From Nitzschia sp. DOCU1 (lineage: Eukaryota; Bacillariophyta; Bacillariophyceae; Bacillariales; Bacillariaceae): a stretch of DNA of 64,000 bases. Below, in pieces: positions 60,967-64,000 of the stretch. Below the pieces are notes generated by a model, which worked only from the letters and a program-made list of their open reading frames with translations, was not told the DNA's origin and ran no database searches. The position numbers and the translations under genes are program-made. The DNA lies in the NCBI GenBank assembly GCA_951394045.1, contig OX595989.1:2542001-2606000 (forward strand), in the 5' to 3' direction. Every line of letters starts with the position of its first letter. The stretch's first letter is position 1.

Positions 60967-62946
60967 TTAAGACAACGGCATGAAGTGCTTAGTGTTTGTG
61001 AAGCTCAGAGTCTCGCTGTTCAGACAAATGCATTGCGATTGCAGTTTCTTCGATCTTAAATCAGAGTCATCCTCAAAGCACTTTTGCGAGCAATACACGA
61101 GACTGCGCAATAACCGACACCGGCGTGTTCCTTCACGGATTTCGCACTTGGAACATGGCAGGAGGAGTTTTAGAGAGCTCGCAGAAGACTCCTTACCTGC
61201 CTTGGTCCAAATGGTCGCATGAGATGAATCGGTGCCCCATGTCAATGTGGGGTGCCTAGACTGGCATACCATTTCGCGAGCCAGAAGGGACTCAAACCGC
61301 TTGTCTCCAGTCAAACCTTTCCATTCTCCAATATGTATGAGAACTCGTCCGCCGTTCTGTAGATAAGTTTGGAGTGTGTCATGAGCCATGGGCGACCCCG
61401 GTGGCGGATAACATAGCAATAGTGCCCGATTTTTGCAGTTCACATTAGGTAGCTTGGAGCCCTTCTTCACTTCGATGAATGGAGGGGTGTTGCCGTGGTA
61501 TTCGTTCATTGCTCTAGTCGCTTTCACGTCTTCCGAAGTCGGATGAATGTCCCAAGCATCAACTGAAACTCCTCTCTCTTCTAGGAGCTTGGCAATGTAT
61601 CCGGTACCCGCTCCTATCTCGATGATTCCCAGTTTTGGGTCACGCTCCGAGAGGAACGATACGATTTTGTCAATGACTTTAGGAGATAGAGTCGCATAGG
61701 AATACAGATTACACAGGTAGTCTCGACATCCATCCCTCCACTCCATCAGTACGTTCGGGGCAGGTGTCTCATGCTTTTCTTCTCCGTCGTTGAATTTGTC
61801 AAGAGATTTCAGGGTCAACTCTTTCGCAATTGCAGATGTCGACCACCCAGACTTACGAAACAACATTGATGTCTCGGCCAGGCGCATACGATGAATTGCA
61901 CAAAGTGGGTGTTCCTTTGCGTCTAATTCCTTGTAATCCTCCATGAGTTCCTCAGACCAACTTTGGTTACCTTGGGACGACGAGGGGATTTTGTCAGCAG
62001 GCAGGGTCGGGACAGAAAGCTCGAAATAGTCCGATGGATGCGGGAGAAACAGTTGCTGATGTTTTCCATCCTGAAGACAGGCGGGCAATAACTGAACAAT
62101 CTGTAGATAGTACAATCGATAATAGAGGGCATCAACTGCTGTGATGAGCCGAATCGAAGGCTCCCAGTGAGAGGAAACCGGCATCTTTTCATTTGACATG
62201 CGTTTCCCTTTCTTGACTTGTGGAATGCTATTCAAAATCAAAGTAGATTGGCGAATAACATCATTCAATTTGGAATCGACGATCCGAGCTTCGGCCTCGG
62301 GGAGTTGTCGCCAAACTAAAATCTTGAGAGATGAAATCGCACCGCTATTTTCCGATAGCCTTGCCCGGATCGAATTTATGGATATCCAAGTATCATCTCC
62401 TCCAAGCAAACACTGAATATGCGACGGTGTCCTCATAGATTGATATTTCTGCGCCAAGAGACTGGCGGTACACCTCAAGTTTCGCAAATTTTGAAACGCT
62501 AAAAATGGCCACGATTTGCTCGCCTCCTCTGTGACTTCCACTCGATGGTACAAATCAGAAGCATCACACTTTTGACACTTTGCATATTTGTCTGTCAGCG
62601 GCGACGAACTTTGGAATGCCCATCCATTACATTCGTCGTTGCCCTTTGTCTTGACAAGAGCTCCTTTCAACCGCAGCCATGTTGGCCAGCATTCCCAATG
62701 TTCGCCAGGTGGACGGATGCGGTTTCTCAACATCTCCTGAAAAAAATCAGCAGAATCATCCCCGGTCATTTCGTTTCGCCTTCGCTTTTTGTTTTTCTTG
62801 CGCTTTCGATGCTGGTCGTCCCGGGATCTCCGCCCTTCGTCGTCGTCATGCGTTTGCGGCCCGTCTGAGGATTCCGACATCGCTGCCTGTGACGATCCAA
62901 CGTCGGCGGCCTTTGCAAACAATTCTCCCCACGCTTCAGATTCCAT
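60967..62946 (-). CDS. SAM-dependent methyltransferase with C-terminal zinc cluster
   Basis: 659 residues (ATG 62946; two TTG codons upstream are in frame). The N-terminus is basic and low-complexity (KRKKNKKRRRNE), followed by a Cys pair in YAKCQKCDAS and a long undefined helical region. The methyltransferase core starts near residue 450: GIIEIGAGTGYIAKLLEERG (motif I, about 455-474), DAWDIHP (acidic motif II), LLLCYPPPGSPMA (motif IV-like) and a later strand RVLIHIGEWKG. The C-terminus holds a MYND-like set C-x2-C...C...C-x3-C (CSKCEIREGTRRCRLLRSLVYC cut). Substrate unknown. Confidence 0.75.
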   Translation of the reverse strand: MESEAWGELFAKAADVGSSQAAMSESSDGPQTHDDDEGRRSRDDQHRKRKKNKKRRRNEMTGDDSADFFQEMLRNRIRPPGEHWECWPTWLRLKGALVKTKGNDECNGWAFQSSSPLTDKYAKCQKCDASDLYHRVEVTEEASKSWPFLAFQNLRNLRCTASLLAQKYQSMRTPSHIQCLLGGDDTWISINSIRARLSENSGAISSLKILVWRQLPEAEARIVDSKLNDVIRQSTLILNSIPQVKKGKRMSNEKMPVSSHWEPSIRLITAVDALYYRLYYLQIVQLLPACLQDGKHQQLFLPHPSDYFELSVPTLPADKIPSSSQGNQSWSEELMEDYKELDAKEHPLCAIHRMRLAETSMLFRKSGWSTSAIAKELTLKSLDKFNDGEEKHETPAPNVLMEWRDGCRDYLCNLYSYATLSPKVIDKIVSFLSERDPKLGIIEIGAGTGYIAKLLEERGVSVDAWDIHPTSEDVKATRAMNEYHGNTPPFIEVKKGSKLPNVNCKNRALLLCYPPPGSPMAHDTLQTYLQNGGRVLIHIGEWKGLTGDKRFESLLAREMVCQSRHPTLTWGTDSSHATIWTKAGKESSASSLKLLLPCSKCEIREGTRRCRLLRSLVYCSQKCFEDDSDLRSKKLQSQCICLNSETLSFTNTKHFMPLS

Positions 62947-63365
62947 TCTTATCTTGCTTCTCAACAATTCGGATAAGTTGGATCAAACTGAGATAGTAAT
63001 CTCTTTTATGTCATACCTTTTGTTTCGCATCGGCGTGACACCCTGGTTCGACGATGTGAATGCAGAAAAAGAGAAATGGCGGCGAAAGCTTTTCATGGCG
63101 GGAAATCTCGAAAGATTTTGGGCGCGAGCGCGCATGAATCGAATCATCAATAGGATTGATCGTCAAAAATATTCGCCGGCGCGCGCCCGCCAGGCCCTGG
63201 GAACGCAGCGCTGTGCGCCTGCAATCCTCTGTCTCATCGTAAAATCGGCGTGTCTGACCGCCTATGATGGTGACAAAAGAGTCGCGTCCCGTTTCATCCT
63301 TTCTCATCGTTTCAGTTTATGTTGCCATCGGTCCATTCTTCCATATTGTAACACTTCAGGGCATC
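62947..63365. promoter_or_regulatory. bidirectional promoter with an E2F-type site
   Basis: Between the methyltransferase (minus) and CDC26 (plus). GGCGGGAAA at 63097-63105 matches the E2F/DP consensus (TTTCCCGCC on the other strand) and lies about 260 bp before the CDC26 start. Other short open frames in this stretch have no domain. Confidence 0.45.
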
Positions 63366-63674
63366 ATGGCACTCCGAAGACCACCCACTCGTGTCGAATT
63401 GAAGGCCGATGACATTGAAGAATACAATCAGGTGCGCCCTTGCATTGCACTCATGAATGGCGTGCCATTTTTCCCATTTCCTCACCAGCATTGGTCCGTG
63501 TGTGCTTTTTAGATTATGCGAGAAAAAGAAATGTCAATGCAGGATTCCAACGCCACGACGCCTATGGGACGATATAGTGCTGGCCGCCCCTTAGGCCCAA
63601 GCTACAAGGAAATGTTGCACCAGCGCAAGCAGGAGATAGCAGACCGCCTTGGCATGACACGTCCGCAGCCATAG
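63366..63674 (+). CDS. CDC26: anaphase-promoting complex subunit CDC26/APC12 (2 exons)
   Basis: Small scaffold subunit that stabilises APC6 (CDC16) TPR repeats in the anaphase-promoting complex. Exon 1 is 63366-63431, the intron 63432-63512 (GTGCGC...TTTTTAG), and exon 2 is 63513-63674, giving 75 residues. The N-terminus MALRRPPTRVELKADDIEEY matches the conserved CDC26 start (human MLRRKPTRLELKLDDIEEF); the rest (GRYSAGRPLGPSYKEMLHQR) is divergent. The first exon has 22 codons, and a normal gene finder may miss it. The intron donor GTGCGC is non-preferred but allowed. Strong N-terminal match makes the call good. Confidence 0.85.
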
Positions 63675-63711
63675 TGGACGACGATGACACTCTTCCAATC
63701 CAAAATCATGA

Positions 63712-63950
63712 CTATTTCGGGAACTTCCTTTGGTCGTAGATATTAATTTGTAAAGGGAGAGGATCCTCTTTCAGGACAAAGACACAAGTTTCAGTTTTCG
63801 ATCCTTCACTTATTGCCAGATTTCCCGCCAATGAAGTCAAATTAGTATTGGAAACGTGCATAGTTGATGATACTGCTATGCAGCAAATAGGTCGTAGGGC
63901 CACGGGCGTCGACTCTGGGTATAGAACAATGCCGTTCGCCACCAGAAGTT
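63712..63950 (-). CDS. C-terminal exon of a gene beyond the right edge (partial)
   Basis: The minus strand has about 79 coding-like codons (LELLVANGIVLYPESTPVAL ... ETCVFVLKEDPLPLQINIYD) ending in a stop at 63712, closed on the right by a TGA near 63962. The composition looks coding, but no family is recognised. It may be the last exon of a gene to the right. Confidence 0.35.
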
Positions 63951-64000
63951 CGAGACAAGCAAATCATAATCGAAATTCGGGGCTACTCAAATCGACTGTA

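Overview
The window looks like nuclear DNA of a photosynthetic stramenopile, most likely a pennate diatom. The reasons are eukaryotic gene structure with short GT-AG introns (about 65-320 nt), tight gene packing on both strands, several N-termini of the diatom plastid type (hydrophobic signal followed by an ASAF-like cleavage motif, clearest in the CDGSH protein at 14248), and a kinase family with the DFN-type activation loop that I associate with diatoms. Species assignment is inference; no rRNA or organelle marker is present and I saw no convincing tRNA.

Left part (1-19 kb): a TRM11-type tRNA methyltransferase cut by the window edge, convergent and overlapping with a DUF501 gene; a small membrane protein; PP2A catalytic subunit (4 exons); a probably plastid-targeted RsuA-type pseudouridine synthase; then an unusual nest of two related terminal-inverted-repeat elements (6708-9712) that carry captured gene pieces; a broken ankyrin-type gene; ribosomal protein uL4; an EXD2-like HNH protein; a plastid CDGSH protein; Nup85 (2 exons); and an HD phosphohydrolase.

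Middle (19-31 kb): a transmembrane helical protein whose upstream region is occupied by an apparently intact 9.1-kb tyrosine-recombinase retrotransposon of the DIRS/Ngaro/PAT type. It has Gag-like, RT-RNase H and YR ORFs, and split direct repeats in the order A1-ORFs-B1-A2-B2.

Right part (30.7-64 kb): a dense set of host genes. These include a glycosyltransferase-like protein, a toroid-type membrane protein with a decayed partial copy beside it, a FIST protein, two 2OG-Fe(II) oxygenases, a TPR-sulfotransferase (5 exons), TXNDC9, a HAD phosphatase, an EamA transporter with two lesions, MPP6, a papain-type protease (3 exons), the second (intact) ankyrin paralog in inverted orientation, a class I aminotransferase, RPP30, an Aurora-like kinase, an MFS transporter, a methyltransferase with a C-terminal zinc cluster, and tiny two-exon CDC26.

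Most genes are unrelated housekeeping functions in divergent or convergent pairs; nothing suggests an operon or gene cluster. The most interesting content is (1) the nested chimeric TIR elements, where two elements share ends but carry different captured host DNA, one cargo being circularly permuted, and (2) the complete YR retrotransposon with an in-frame UGA between gag and pol and a pol/YR overlap in another frame.
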